Below are positions 1 to 9,055 of a DNA stretch of 22,794 nucleotides, piece after piece. The number at the start of each line of letters is the position of its first letter. Position 1 is the stretch's first letter. The notes below the pieces were generated by a model. That model saw only the letters and a program-made list of their open reading frames with translations, made no database searches and was not told the DNA's origin. A program made the translations under genes and the position numbers. The DNA comes from Priapulus caudatus (Eukaryota; Priapulida; Priapulimorpha; Priapulimorphida; Priapulidae), in NCBI RefSeq assembly GCF_000485595.1, contig NW_014579980.1:1-22794 (forward strand). The letters run 5' to 3'.

Positions 1-54
1 TGCAACGCGCAAACAGTTCGGAAACCGGAACTGCTCGAGACCGTGACCTCGCTT

Positions 55-148
55 ATTGGTTTTATTGCGCATGCCATACATTGGGGCCCATATAATATTG
101 GGAGCCATGTTCTCTATCATTGAACCACTAGTACTACTAGACTACTAC
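55..148 (+). repeat. Terminal fragment of dispersed repeat family R1
   Basis: This segment matches the outer end of repeat copy B (8772-8858) in the same orientation, and the outer end of copy A (1921-2020) in reverse complement. Shared landmarks are 'attggggcc', 'atataatattgggagccatg' and 'gaaccactag', followed by a CTAGTACTACTAG-type tail. Only about the last 95 bp of the family is present. Sequence upstream of 55 does not match, and a single N lies at 149. It is a truncated third copy of R1. Family class is unknown. Confidence 0.75.
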
Positions 149-149
149 G

Positions 150-530
150 NACGCACACACAACACGCGCGCGCAATCACGGCACACACACGCGGCCACCC
201 AACGCAACCACACGCGCGCGCGACACAACACTGCCAGCCGGACTACACGCAGCCGCAACACACGCACGCGCTACACACCCGCGAACGACACACACAGCCA
301 CACACACACGCACACACAGCCACACGAGCAGCGGCACACGCACATGCGCGCGCACATACACACACATTCGCGCGGCACACGGCACACCGACTCCTCCGCT
401 CACACACACACACACACACACCGCACACACTACACACACGCCACGCACGGCGCGACACAATCACACAGCACGACAACACACACGCAACATACCACACCAC
501 GAAGCACACTACACATACAGACATACACAG
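150..530. repeat. Degenerate CA-rich (CA)n/(CGCA)n array
   Basis: The + strand is an almost unbroken CA/CACG low-complexity tract with short pure CA runs, for example around 402-422. It is open in several frames on both strands only because it lacks T-rich stop codons. The resulting His/Thr-rich or Val/Cys-rich peptides are artefacts. Alternating purine/pyrimidine DNA of this kind can adopt Z-form. Confidence 0.85.
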
Positions 531-538
531 GCACTGTT

Positions 539-564
539 ATTAGTGGGTATAGCGCTATACTAAT
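539..564. other. Short interrupted palindrome
   Basis: A central perfect 12-bp palindrome (tatagcgctata) is flanked by attagt on the left, after a ggg bulge, and by the matching ctaat on the right. It sits just past the end of the CA array. No function can be assigned. Confidence 0.4.
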
Positions 565-566
565 GT

Positions 567-1920
567 GGTTTGATATTATTTGGTGAGGGCGTGGAAGCTG
601 TGGAAGCCATAGGCTTTAGAGCTCTTTAGAAGGAAAATATGCTGCTAATGGATACTGTTACCAGCTATTTCTAGACTTGGATTTCAAATCGAAGTAATAT
701 TACGTAAAAGACAATTTTTCCCGTATACAATGCTAGAATATCATTTGGCTCTAGAAATGTGTATGGTGTGAATGAAAAGAAAAAATGGCGTGAATAAGAT
801 GTACGTTATGGCCCATGCCGTTATGCAGGTAGTCGATCAAGGCTGACAATATTTACCCGTACCCAAGTCACACCAGGCAGCACCACATCAAACACACATT
901 CGTAATAACAAGCAGACGCCATAAACACGCCTCACTATTACACGTACAAGACTGGCAAAATTTGATATATGAGGCTACTCGACTCTAGATTTACTGCAAT
1001 ACACGCCTATCCTGTACTTACTGGATAACAAATCGTCTATTACCCACACGTACTGTTAACGCAGATACCTATATTTAATGTTATACATTAATTAAACATC
1101 CAGATGAGACATGGATACTAGAGAAGCGTTGCTGAAAGGAGTGTTGATTCCCATATTGCGGCTGAAGCGCAGATCTTTCGCAGCATGTTCCCAGCCAAGG
1201 CGCACGCGAACCGCGGGAACGACTCCTACGACAAGTAGCAGGGCAGGCTGGCTGCAGCTATTGGATCCAGTGCGCCGAATGAATTGGCGCGCACGAGATC
1301 CATAGCTGCAAGCGAACAGTCCGCAATTAGTGGGGAAGCAGAGGTAGACAATTTGGGACGTCAACAGTGTGACTTCTATAAAAACTGTAATCGAGTAAAT
1401 CTGTTCGTAACCGAGCTGTGTGACGCGAAATCAAGAAAGAGCTGTCGAGAAATTCTGCATTCGCGAAACCTTGCCCAGTTAATGCAAACGCTGTCAGAAT
1501 CAAGCGAAACACCTACCGACGCTCTTCGGCGCCCGCAACGCTGCAAGCGTTTTATGCAACGTTCCAATGGCGGGGCTCGTACAGGGAGTTTGAACAACGC
1601 AGTGCGCGCCTGCCCGCTGCCTACTACCGGCATAGACTGGCCACCTCTCGCCACGCTCTCGGCTTAGCTTAAGTCACTCAATGGTCTAATCGAGGTGGGA
1701 GCGAGTCCTAGTCTATATATAGGCCTTTGCACCTCGCAACCTCCTGAAAGAGAGTAGGCTAATACTAGACAACATGAAAGATCGTAGGAAAAAAAAGAAA
1801 AAAAAATAAATAGATTTCGTGATTTAAGTTAGCATTATATTTTTATTGACCAACGCTTCAGTGCCTGTGTCTAGTATAGCCTAGGGGTATTCTAACGCCT
1901 AGCAAAGAGCGTTTCTTGGC
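567..1920. other. Unassigned intergenic DNA
   Basis: No supportable gene is present. AT-rich sequence runs to about 1100. A segment of more balanced composition (about 1100-1670) is open in overlapping frames on both strands: up to 127 codons on + at 1284-1667 and 90-92 codons on -. None shows a recognisable domain or convincing codon bias. An A-rich tract (aaaaaaaagaaaaaaaaataaat) lies near 1790-1812. The segment is bracketed by inverted R1 ends (55-148 and 1921 onward), so it may be an insertion between two R1 copies. Confidence 0.5.
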
Positions 1921-2084
1921 TAGTAGTATAGTAGTCTAGAGTACTAGTGGTTCGATAGAGAACATGGCTCCCATATTATACTGGGCCCCAATGTATGTAT
2001 GGGCATGGCCAATAAAACCAATGTCATTTAGCATCAATCTAAACTATAATATTATATCAATATAATAGGTTAGGGTATGGTTAG

Positions 2085-2213
2085 GGTTCGTCATAGCTCT
2101 AGATACTCAATAGCCGCTTACATTACCTGCCGCTGCAGACGACCGCTTCGACCGCACAGATAACCGGCAGCGCAGTAATGTAAGCGGCTATAGTACTAGG
2201 AGCTAGTTCGTCA
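2085..2213 (-). mobile_element. Nested foldback element in copy A, with flanking direct repeats
   Basis: A ~112-bp imperfect hairpin (2094-2205) has both ends reading toward 'tagctct' and arms carrying 'tagccgcttacattacctgc' and its complement. It is flanked by ggttcgtca (2085-2093) and gttcgtca (2206-2213), which look like a target-site duplication. The same element at the same position in copy B is better preserved (8591-8699), so insertion preceded duplication of R1. The 9-bp duplication with long terminal inverted repeats resembles Mutator-type MITEs. That class assignment is inference. Confidence 0.65.
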
Positions 2214-2459
2214 TTATAGTAAAAGTTAGTTAATACTAGTAAACAGAGTTAGTCCATTATTACATTACTATTAGGCTCCTGGCGGTCGCTGGTAGTTACT
2301 AGTAGCTGAGTACTAGTAGTTGGCTGGTAACCTTAGTAGTACTACTACTAACTAGTACTAGTAGTATAGTAGTAAAGTGGGGGCGGTCGGGTAACAACGC
2401 ATACTTTGCGTTACACACGCCATCTGTACACGGTCTCTAGTGCCGGCTAGTGGCCTGCA

Positions 2460-2525
2460 GTCTAACACCAAAGATTCTAGAGTGCCGTAGGCACTAGACG
2501 GTTCACTCTACGATCTTTGGTCTAA
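2460..2525. mobile_element. Copy-A-specific ~55-bp hairpin insertion
   Basis: Inverted arms at 2467-2484 and 2504-2521 (accaaagat ... atctttggt, 18 positions with two mismatches) enclose a ~19-nt loop. The hairpin is bordered by a 'gtctaa' direct repeat (2460-2465 and 2520-2525). The orthologous position in copy B has a single uninterrupted 'gtctaaac' when reverse complemented. This is therefore an insertion that postdates the split of copies A and B. Confidence 0.6.
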
Positions 2526-3345
2526 ACATAGTGTGTGCTGTACGTGCGGGCTTGATCTTGCCACGGCAAAAACATTCGCGGGCGCTGCGGGCAAACCAGA
2601 TGAGACGATAATCAGCTCAGCTTTCGTGTCCAATTGACTGTAGCGCACGTTCATTATGCCAAAAGTATCTCTCGCTAACACTAAAGTTATAGTAACTCGA
2701 GCGGTACAAAATCGACGGCGAGGGGCAGTCTAAGCCTAATTAGCCTCTTCTTTTCTGTGCAAATTCCCTCGAACATCCCTCCAGAAGAGAGACTCGTCGC
2801 CCGCATCTATGGTAGGGCGTATAGTAGCGAGATAAATCACGGGCGTGTAATTACAACAACATTCAAAATGGTTTTGTAATCAAAAAGAAAGCGAACGCGC
2901 CAACGCAAGGAAGACAATATCAATTACGACGCATTGGAGTTATTCTTCGCCGCTACGTGGCATATCCAAAAGTTTGTTCCGTCAAGCGCCACAACTCCTG
3001 AATTGACCGATAAAGCACGCGCCGTTTACATAACCACTGGAAATGTTTCGAAAACGGGGAGCAGCGTATTCGTTCTTAAATGGCGCACAGGTGGCCGCAT
3101 GTTCGCAGGCTACGCGCGGATATCTGCTGGGGGCGGAACGTCAAGTTCAACGCTTACGAAATTTGAACGGCGTCATTTGACGAGGGGCTACCCGCGACGC
3201 GGTGCGGCACCCTGAAAAGGTTGCGCATTTGCCCCAAATATATTTTGGCACGTTAGGCAGAATGAGGGCTAATCACAAAACTGAATTATATTTAATACCT
3301 AAATTCTATTTAAACCGAACGCTGTCATTTAGGAAAAATTATTGG

Positions 3346-3500
3346 GTGCGTGTGCGCGCGAGTGTGTGTGTGTGCGTGTGCACGTGTGTGCGTGAGAAAG
3401 AGAGAGACACACAGGGAGAGATATTCTACAAAGTGAGAAGGTGAAAACGGGGAAAGAGTGAGGGGAGGGAAAAAGGAAAATAGCGAGAGAGGAGGGCTCA
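3346..3500. repeat. GT microsatellite grading into purine-rich GA tract
   Basis: A (GT)n/(GC)n run from about 3346 to 3402 is followed by GAGA, GGGGA and GGGA-rich DNA to about 3500. Open frames through it on both strands are low-complexity artefacts. The GT start abuts the inner end of R1 copy A. Confidence 0.8.
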
Positions 3501-4262
3501 GAACCTTAAGCCCGGCGCACACGTGAGTAATGTAATTACAATGTCAACTAACAATAATATAACAATAAAAGCAGCATTATTATACCAGGATTCTCCACAC
3601 ACCTTCAACGCACGTATAATATAGGGTCTTGAGACACGCCTTCAAAGCTGAATCTAATTGCAACGGCCCATACAGTAGCATACGGCCCATACGGTGACAT
3701 GCCTCAATTGCGACATGCGTTAATTTAGGCCTACAGCTGTGTTTACTTTGAACAATCCCATCACAGACATGTTGAACATGACCAGGAATTCTTGTTTTTA
3801 CCAACCTTTCTCATTTTCTCTCGACCGTTCTGACACTTACCAGTACTCCCTTCGTAACACCACGTAAGTTCACTATAGAAATAGCATAAATTAATAACTC
3901 CATATCATTAGTTTTAAACATACAGTTTAAATTTTAACTTATCGAGTTCAGTGAGACATAATGATAATATTGAAACCCCCGTTTTGGGTCTAAATTAATC
4001 GACTCCGTTCAAGTATTTTTTCTTACGTTCCCGTCTGGTTCTTACAATTCCAACCGCACACTCTGCTAATCGGTAAACTGTCCGCAGCCACTTATATAAT
4101 AATTAACTGGTTCGCGCAGGTTTACACGCAACTCCAGGAATCGATTCCCTAGTTCTCGGCGTCGCTTCTGATATGCGCGACCTACATTTGTCTGTTGTAC
4201 CTTGGGGTCAGAATGATTACTCCAAGGTTGTACCTAGTATCTCTCGATAACAGTAAAGTAAA
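3501..4262. other. Unassigned AT-rich intergenic DNA
   Basis: No gene, RNA or clear repeat is recognised. A 74-codon minus-strand frame (3580-3804) has no recognisable features. A small inverted pair, ccttgg/ccaagg, occurs near 4200-4230. Confidence 0.5.
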
Positions 4263-4279
4263 CACCAGCGAAACTAGTG

Positions 4280-4595
4280 CAGGCTCGTAAGCAGGTTTTT
4301 TTTTACGGGAGGGTGCGATCCAACGAGTATACGGACCTAACGAGCGCCGGAGGCGCCAGTCTCTACGGGGGGCCGGGGGTATGCCCCGCGGGAAATTTTA
4401 AAAATTAGGTTGTCATATATTGCATTTCGCGCGTTTTGAAGGCAGTATGATATGAAAACAGGCAGCCAAAGGCGAACCTCAAAACGTGGACAATATTAAA
4501 AAAAAATTTAAAAATTAAAAATTATTTTTTTTCGCACAAAAGTGGACCTCCGCAGCCTGTGTCCCTTCCCTACGGGCCTGTAGTGCAACGCTCAT
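4280..4595. mobile_element. GC-rich hAT/MITE-like fragment
   Basis: The segment contains 'gagcgccggaggcgccag', then a G-run/C-run block 'ggggggccgggggtatgccc', then A/T homopolymer-rich DNA around 4495-4535, and ends near 'tccctacgggcctg'. This layout recalls hAT-derived non-autonomous repeats common in marine invertebrate genomes. Family membership is from general familiarity, not alignment. I see no clean terminal inverted repeats or target-site duplication. Confidence 0.35.
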
Positions 4596-4708
4596 AAACG
4601 TTCACGCATCATGACAACTAGAGGCTTTATACAAAATGGCGTCCGACGAGCACGCCCCACGCGCAAGAGGTGCAGGGAGAACGTAGCAGCATCACAGAAG
4701 CAACATTT

Positions 4709-5601
4709 GGACGCACATGGCACGAGGCACGCCCATCTTGATGCCGATGCGGCCGCAGAAGCAGGAGCAGCAAGGAGGTGGGACGGCAACGACGAGCGGA
4801 GACTGGAAGATCGATGCGGATGAGCTGGAGCGATGCTGCGGCCCGAAGACGAAGATGCTGATCCTGAACTCGCCCAACAACCACGTCGGCAAGGTGTTCG
4901 ACGGAGACGAACTACGCATGCTCGCCGACGTCGCGCGCCGACGCGACCTCGTCGTCGTCTCGGACGAGGTCTACGAGTGGCTGACATTCGACACGCGCAG
5001 CCACGTTCGCGTCGCCATGCTCCCGGACATGTGGCAACGCACGCTCACCATCACCAGCGGCGGCAAGATGTTCAGCGCGACGGGGTGGAGGACGGGCTGG
5101 GTCATCACCTCCAACACCTTCACGGGTCCCGTCAGGTCGGTGCTCGGAACCTCCTTTGGTATCGTTCACACTCCGGCTCAGGAAGCGATTGCTATCGAGT
5201 TGGAGCGAGAGCTGACGAGGTTGAATAGCTATGATAGCTACCTCGGTAGCTTTACATCCTCGATGCAGCGTAAGCGGGACTTGCTCGTGAAGCATCTCGA
5301 GGAGGCTGGGATCCCGCCGGTTGTACCCGAAGGCGGTTACTTCATCATTGCCGATTTCTCCAACGTTGACGAGCACAGCGGGGAAGCGGAATCGGCGGAC
5401 GGAGAAGCCAGAGACGTCAGCTTTGCGAAATGGTTGATTCGCGAGCACAAGCTGTCCACGATATCAATCAGCGCGTTCTACTCGCCTGCTAACCGACACA
5501 TAGACTAGAACTACGTTCGACTCTGCTTCATTAAGAAGGACGAAACGCTGCAGAAAGCGTGCGATATTCTGAGACAGTGGTCGCTCGCAAAGTCACAATA
5601 G
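4709..5601 (+). pseudogene. KYAT-like: Kynurenine--oxoglutarate transaminase (KYAT1/KYAT3-like) relic 1, 5'-truncated, in-frame stop
   Basis: The translation from the ATG at 4717 runs 263 codons and matches the C-terminal ~60% of class-I PLP kynurenine aminotransferases / cysteine-S-conjugate beta-lyases, which convert kynurenine to kynurenic acid. Visible landmarks are NSPNNHVGKVF (residues 51-61, PLP-contacting Asn), SDEVYEW (82-88, with Asp83 expected to pair with the pyridine nitrogen), SGGKMFSATGW (114-124, Lys117 as the Schiff-base lysine, codon 5065-5067), and EGGYFIIADF (205-214). A TAG at 5506-5508 interrupts the frame. The same frame then continues for 30 codons (NYVRLCFIKK... to TAG 5599-5601), exactly as the family C-terminus expects. 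The stop removes the conserved Arg (codon 5518-5520) that binds the substrate carboxylate. Homology starts abruptly at 4709 with no splice-acceptor context, and about 160 N-terminal residues are missing. No introns are seen. Cys/Arg-type substitutions at conserved sites (MARG for MAGG) also point to decay. A readthrough or sequencing-error explanation is less likely. Confidence 0.85.
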
Positions 5602-5753
5602 TACGCCGTCAAAATTTATCGGAGTACTGTACGATTGCACCCGATGTAGGGCAATGGACTGCTATGGCAGACATGCAGTCACATTCTGGAACTCGTAGGC
5701 GATTATATAGGCCCCCCTACGCATTTTTTTCTAATGGGGGGCTTATGTCGAGC

Positions 5754-5956
5754 TTGCGAGCCGACTCGACTGGAAGCAACTGGATTTCGAGCAACTGGAA
5801 GCGATCGGCAGCGACTAGTTGCGTCCAGTTGCCCACTGTTCTATTCCGAGCCACTAGTGGCGGCCAGTCGCAGGCAGACGCGTCGCAGTCGACCGACCTA
5901 AGCACTGCAGTCGCAGTGAATTGCAGCCAGTTGCTTCCAGTCGAGTCGGCTCGCAA
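5754..5956. mobile_element. 203-bp MITE with 30-bp terminal inverted repeats
   Basis: Arms 5754-5783 (starting ttgcgagccgactcgactgg) and 5927-5956 are exact reverse complements over 30 bp. The complementarity extends a few bases further outward with mismatches (gtcgag/cccgac). The interior is rich in AACTGG/CCAGTTGC motifs in both orientations, so the element is broadly self-complementary. No transposase is encoded. An 82-codon minus-strand frame and part of a plus-strand frame cross it, but both are by-products of the inverted repeats. No clear target-site duplication is visible. It lies ~150 bp downstream of aminotransferase relic 1. Confidence 0.75.
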
Positions 5957-6178
5957 TCCCGACAAGACGCGAAAACACTGTAGCTATTTAAATCGTCATT
6001 TCTGTGGAAATTATTCGATCTGGATTGTATGTTATCAGCATAACTAAAATGAGATAGACTAAAGTAGTCATATGTTAATCAACTATTCAATCAACCACTA
6101 GTGTTGTTTTTTTTAGTAAAACGCGGGTACAATAAGTTGTTATTCAAAATGCATTATAACAAACTGCACAGAAACGAA

Positions 6179-6197
6179 ATATATATATATATATATA
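6179..6197. repeat. (AT)n microsatellite
   Basis: Pure alternating AT run of about nine units. Confidence 0.9.
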
Positions 6198-6552
6198 CTA
6201 AGAAATACGGTGTCTCGTATAAGAGGAAACTATTAATGCATTTTTTCCAGTAGCAAATCATCATTATATCGTACATTTTATTTACCTTTCCTATCACATT
6301 ACACGCACATAATTTCATCACAAAAGGGATGAAATTAACGCTTATATACCAGATGAGCAGTCTACTAAACTGTTGGCACATTAACGAAAGAGAAGGAAAA
6401 TATTACAAATTCAATTTCACATGTATTAAACGTAAAGATTTTACATTTAAATGATTGCATGAATATTTCACAAGCACTGAATGTTTGGCATTCAGAAAGC
6501 AGCAGATCCACAAAAACGTTCAAGCAATCCAGAAAATGTTTACAGATGACTA

Positions 6553-6574
6553 TGTGTGTGTGTGTGTGTGTGTG
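6553..6574. repeat. (TG)n microsatellite
   Basis: Pure TG run of eleven units in AT-rich DNA. Confidence 0.9.
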
Positions 6575-7570
6575 ATTGATTTATTTCGATGATTAACATA
6601 GCATACATTATATCAATAACAGCATAAATAAACAAAATGCAGCTAGAAAATTAATTAGAAGTCTTGTTCTTAAAGGTTTTGGGCATTTCTAGAGGATTTT
6701 CATACAGAGTTGACATTGATACGTGTAGTATAATAATATTCATGTAATTGCTTGACCACGTACTAAACTTTTCATTTTAACTCGAGGAACTGTAGGAACT
6801 TTGTTATGTCTTTTTATACTCGCTACTTTTATGTTATAACTTATAGCCTGGCTCTGGTATCCGGTCTTTCATCTGGATTTTTTATCTTGTCTTCTTTTCT
6901 AACAGTTTGTAAATCTATAGAGCAATTTCTTAAGAAGTCTGGTTATGTAATAAATCTCATATATTAGCAAGCTAATTTGTTATTTTTCATTTTTTGGCAA
7001 AGTACGCATGCAAGATGTCTCCTAAAACATAACAGTTGTAACATAGACCCCCATACAGACTACAAATTTGACAAGGTAAATTTGTGCAGTGTGTACACGC
7101 TATCCCGCTCCCAATATGTGCTGGCCCGCACCAATTTGGCCCCGAAAATGAAGGAGTGCCAGGCGCGGGATAAGTTATCCCGCACCAAGCTGTGTCTGTA
7201 CGCAAAACATGTGGGTTATTTAGGTCACAATTGCTGTGCCGGGTGACGTGGCGAGCTGAACTGAGAACTGATGACTCATTTAAAGGGATCGTTTACTCTA
7301 GGTTCTAGGGTTATTTTCAGTTTATTTAGGTTAAAATTATGCTACATAAAAAGTTTCATGGTTCAATCACCATTCGAAATTTTTTTTTCAATGTTTTAAA
7401 ACTAACGACTACACCGACGGTAGCGCCACTCAAAGCGCACGATCTGAAAAGTTGCGCAAAACGACTTTTCAGCCAAGGGTTACAGACCGAGGGTGTTTCT
7501 TATTTATTAATTTAAAAGCAAAAGGATTGTAATATCTTATAAACGACATATAGTTTCAGTTATATTATGG

Positions 7571-8858
7571 ATAAATTTGTCCTAAAATGAACATCGTTCG
7601 GTTAAATAGAATTTAGGTATAAATATAATTGCACGTTTGTGATTAGCCCTCATTCTGTAACGTGCAAAATATATTGGGGAAATGCGCAACCTTTTCAGGG
7701 TGGCAGCACGGTCGCGGGTGTCAATGACGCCGTTCAAATTTCGTAGCGTTGAACTTGACGTTCCGCAGCAGATATCCGCGCGAAGCGCGAACAGCGCCAC
7801 CTGTGGCGCCATTTAGAACGAATACGCTGCTCCCCATTTCGAAACATTTCCATGGTTATGTAAAATCGGGGTGTTATCGGTCAATTCAGGAGTTGTGGCG
7901 CTTGGACAAACTTTTGGATTATGCACGTAGGGCGAGAATAACTCCAATGGTCGTAATTGGAATTGTTTTTGGTTGGCGCGTTAGTTCTTTTTGTACAAAA
8001 ACCATTTTGAATTTGTTTAATTACACGCCGTGAATTTATTCTCGTACTATCGCTACCCATAGATGGGGCGACGAGTCTCTCTTGGAGGGATGTTCGAGAG
8101 AATTTGCCACAGAAAGAAGGGCAATTAGGCTTAGACTGCCCCGCCGTCGATTTTGTAACGCTCGAGTTACTATAACTTTAGTGTAGCGAGAGATACTTGG
8201 CGTAATGAACGTGCGTACCAGTCAATTGGACACGAAAGCTGACTGATTTATCGTCTCATCTGGTTTGCCCGCAGCGCCCGCGAATGTTTTTGCCGTGGCA
8301 AGATCAAGCCCGCACGTACACGGTACAGCACACACTGATCATCAGTTCGTTTAGACTGAGCCACTAGCGGCACTAGAGACCGTGTACAAGATGGCGTTGC
8401 GCAAAAGATGCGCTTGTTACCCGACCGCACTACACTACTAACTACTAGTACTAGTAGTAGTAGTACTACTAAGTTACCAGCACTACTAGTACTAGTACTA
8501 GTAACTACCAGGACCGCAGGAGCTAATAGTAATAGTAATAATGACTAACTCTGTTACTAGTATTAACTAACTTACTAATAATGACGAACCTAGCTCTAGT
8601 ACTATAGCCGCTTACATTAACTGCGCTGCGGCGTTATCTGGCGGTCGAAGCGGTCGTCTGCCAGCGCAGTTAATGTAAGCGGCTATAGTACTAGAGCTAT
8701 GACGAACCCTAACCATAACCCTAACCTATTATATTGATATATAATTATATTTAATTGATGTAAATGACATTGGTTTATTGGCCATGCCATACATACATTG
8801 GGGCCATATAATATTGGGAGCCATGTTCTCTATCCTTGAACCACTAGCTACTACTAGA
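7571..8858 (+). repeat. Dispersed repeat family R1, copy B
   Basis: This ~1.29-kb segment is the inverted partner of copy A (1921-3342). The inner end is at 'ataaatttgtcct' (7571-7583). The outer end is the block 'gggagccatgttctctat' plus a CTAGCTACTACTAG tail, where hAT-like sequence starts at 8859. It shares the 'gtttgcccgcagcgcccgcg' block with copy A, the CTAGTAGTACT-rich tract (about 8430-8510), the nested hairpin (8591-8699) and the CCCTAACCATAACCC stretch. It lacks the small hairpin insertion seen in copy A at 2467-2521. No protein domain is visible. Confidence 0.8.
8582..8708 (+). mobile_element. 109-bp foldback element with perfect 38-bp arms and 9-bp target-site duplication
   Basis: Arms 8591-8628 and 8662-8699 are exact reverse complements over 38 bp (starting tagctctagtactatagccg), with a 33-nt loop. 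The element is flanked by tgacgaacc at 8582-8590 and again at 8700-8708. A 9-bp duplication with long inverted termini is typical of Mutator-like MITEs. The family assignment is inference. As RNA the element would be an almost perfect 38-bp hairpin. Confidence 0.8.
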
Positions 8859-9055
8859 CAGGGGCGGCGCCAGGGTATGTTTCTGTGGGGGGGCAAACAG
8901 GGGCGTGTACAAGGAGCACGCGAAGGGGGGCGCTCCTGGGCTCGGCTCTCCCCAGAAATTTTTGAAATTAGACGCCTCAGAATCGTTTTTCCTGGCGACA
9001 GAGGGGGGGGGTCCGCGACCCCCTGGACCACCCACTGTACACGTCCCGCGGAACT
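8859..9055 (+). mobile_element. hAT-like non-autonomous element fragment
   Basis: The segment begins CAGGGGCGGCGCCAGGG, which resembles hAT-type termini of the CAGGGGCGG class. It is followed by G-run blocks and 'ccagaaatttttgaaatt', then 'ccgcgaccccctgg' and 'gtacacgtcccgcgg'. It begins exactly where R1 copy B stops. No matching opposite terminus is seen, so it is called a fragment. Several overlapping open frames here are shadows of GC-rich DNA. Confidence 0.45.

Larger units (their letters stand above)
1921..3342 (-). repeat. Dispersed repeat family R1, copy A
   Basis: This ~1.42-kb segment is the reverse complement of 7571-8858 over essentially its whole length, with many indels and substitutions. 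Landmarks in order from the outer end are the 'ggctcccat' terminal block, a telomere-like GGTTAGGGTATGG stretch, a nested hairpin (2094-2205), CTAGTAGTACT-rich DNA, a conserved block from about 2530 to 2760, and an inner end at 'aggaaaaattat' (3331-3342). A 93-codon open frame at 2934-3215 is not preserved in copy B, so I do not call it a gene. Class is undetermined. It is non-autonomous as seen: no transposase or reverse transcriptase motif is visible. Confidence 0.8.
5957..7570. other. AT-rich intergenic DNA with short microsatellites
   Basis: No gene is recognised. It contains an (AT)n run (6179-6197) and a (TG)n run (6553-6574). Frames of 72-89 codons near 6977-7246 overlap on opposite strands and show no domain. 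A 19-bp near-perfect palindrome (gcgggataagttatcccgc) occurs at 7165-7183 in a small GC-richer island (7090-7250) that might be part of an unrecognised repeat. Confidence 0.5.

Noticed and set aside
56-586. 176-codon frame across the CA array, and overlapping minus-strand frames
   Set aside because: Composition of CA/CACG repeats suppresses stops in several frames at once. The peptides are His/Thr or Cys/Val low complexity and the frame spans an N.
1284-1667. 127-codon frame in the unassigned segment
   Set aside because: Opposite-strand and overlapping frames are equally open, with no recognised motif and Arg/Ser-rich composition typical of chance GC-balanced DNA.
2066-2090. Telomere-like GGTTAGGGTATGGTTAGGG (and its complement at 8703-8727)
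   Set aside because: Only two TTAGGG units, shared by both R1 copies. It is part of the repeat rather than an interstitial telomere array.
2934-3215. 93-codon frame within R1 copy A
   Set aside because: The corresponding sequence in copy B is not open in the same frame, and no domain is visible.
5506-5508. Programmed stop-codon readthrough or selenocysteine/pyrrolysine recoding at the TAG
   Set aside because: The copy is 5'-truncated and already carries substitutions at conserved sites, and TAG recoding is not expected in animals. A pseudogene explains it more simply.
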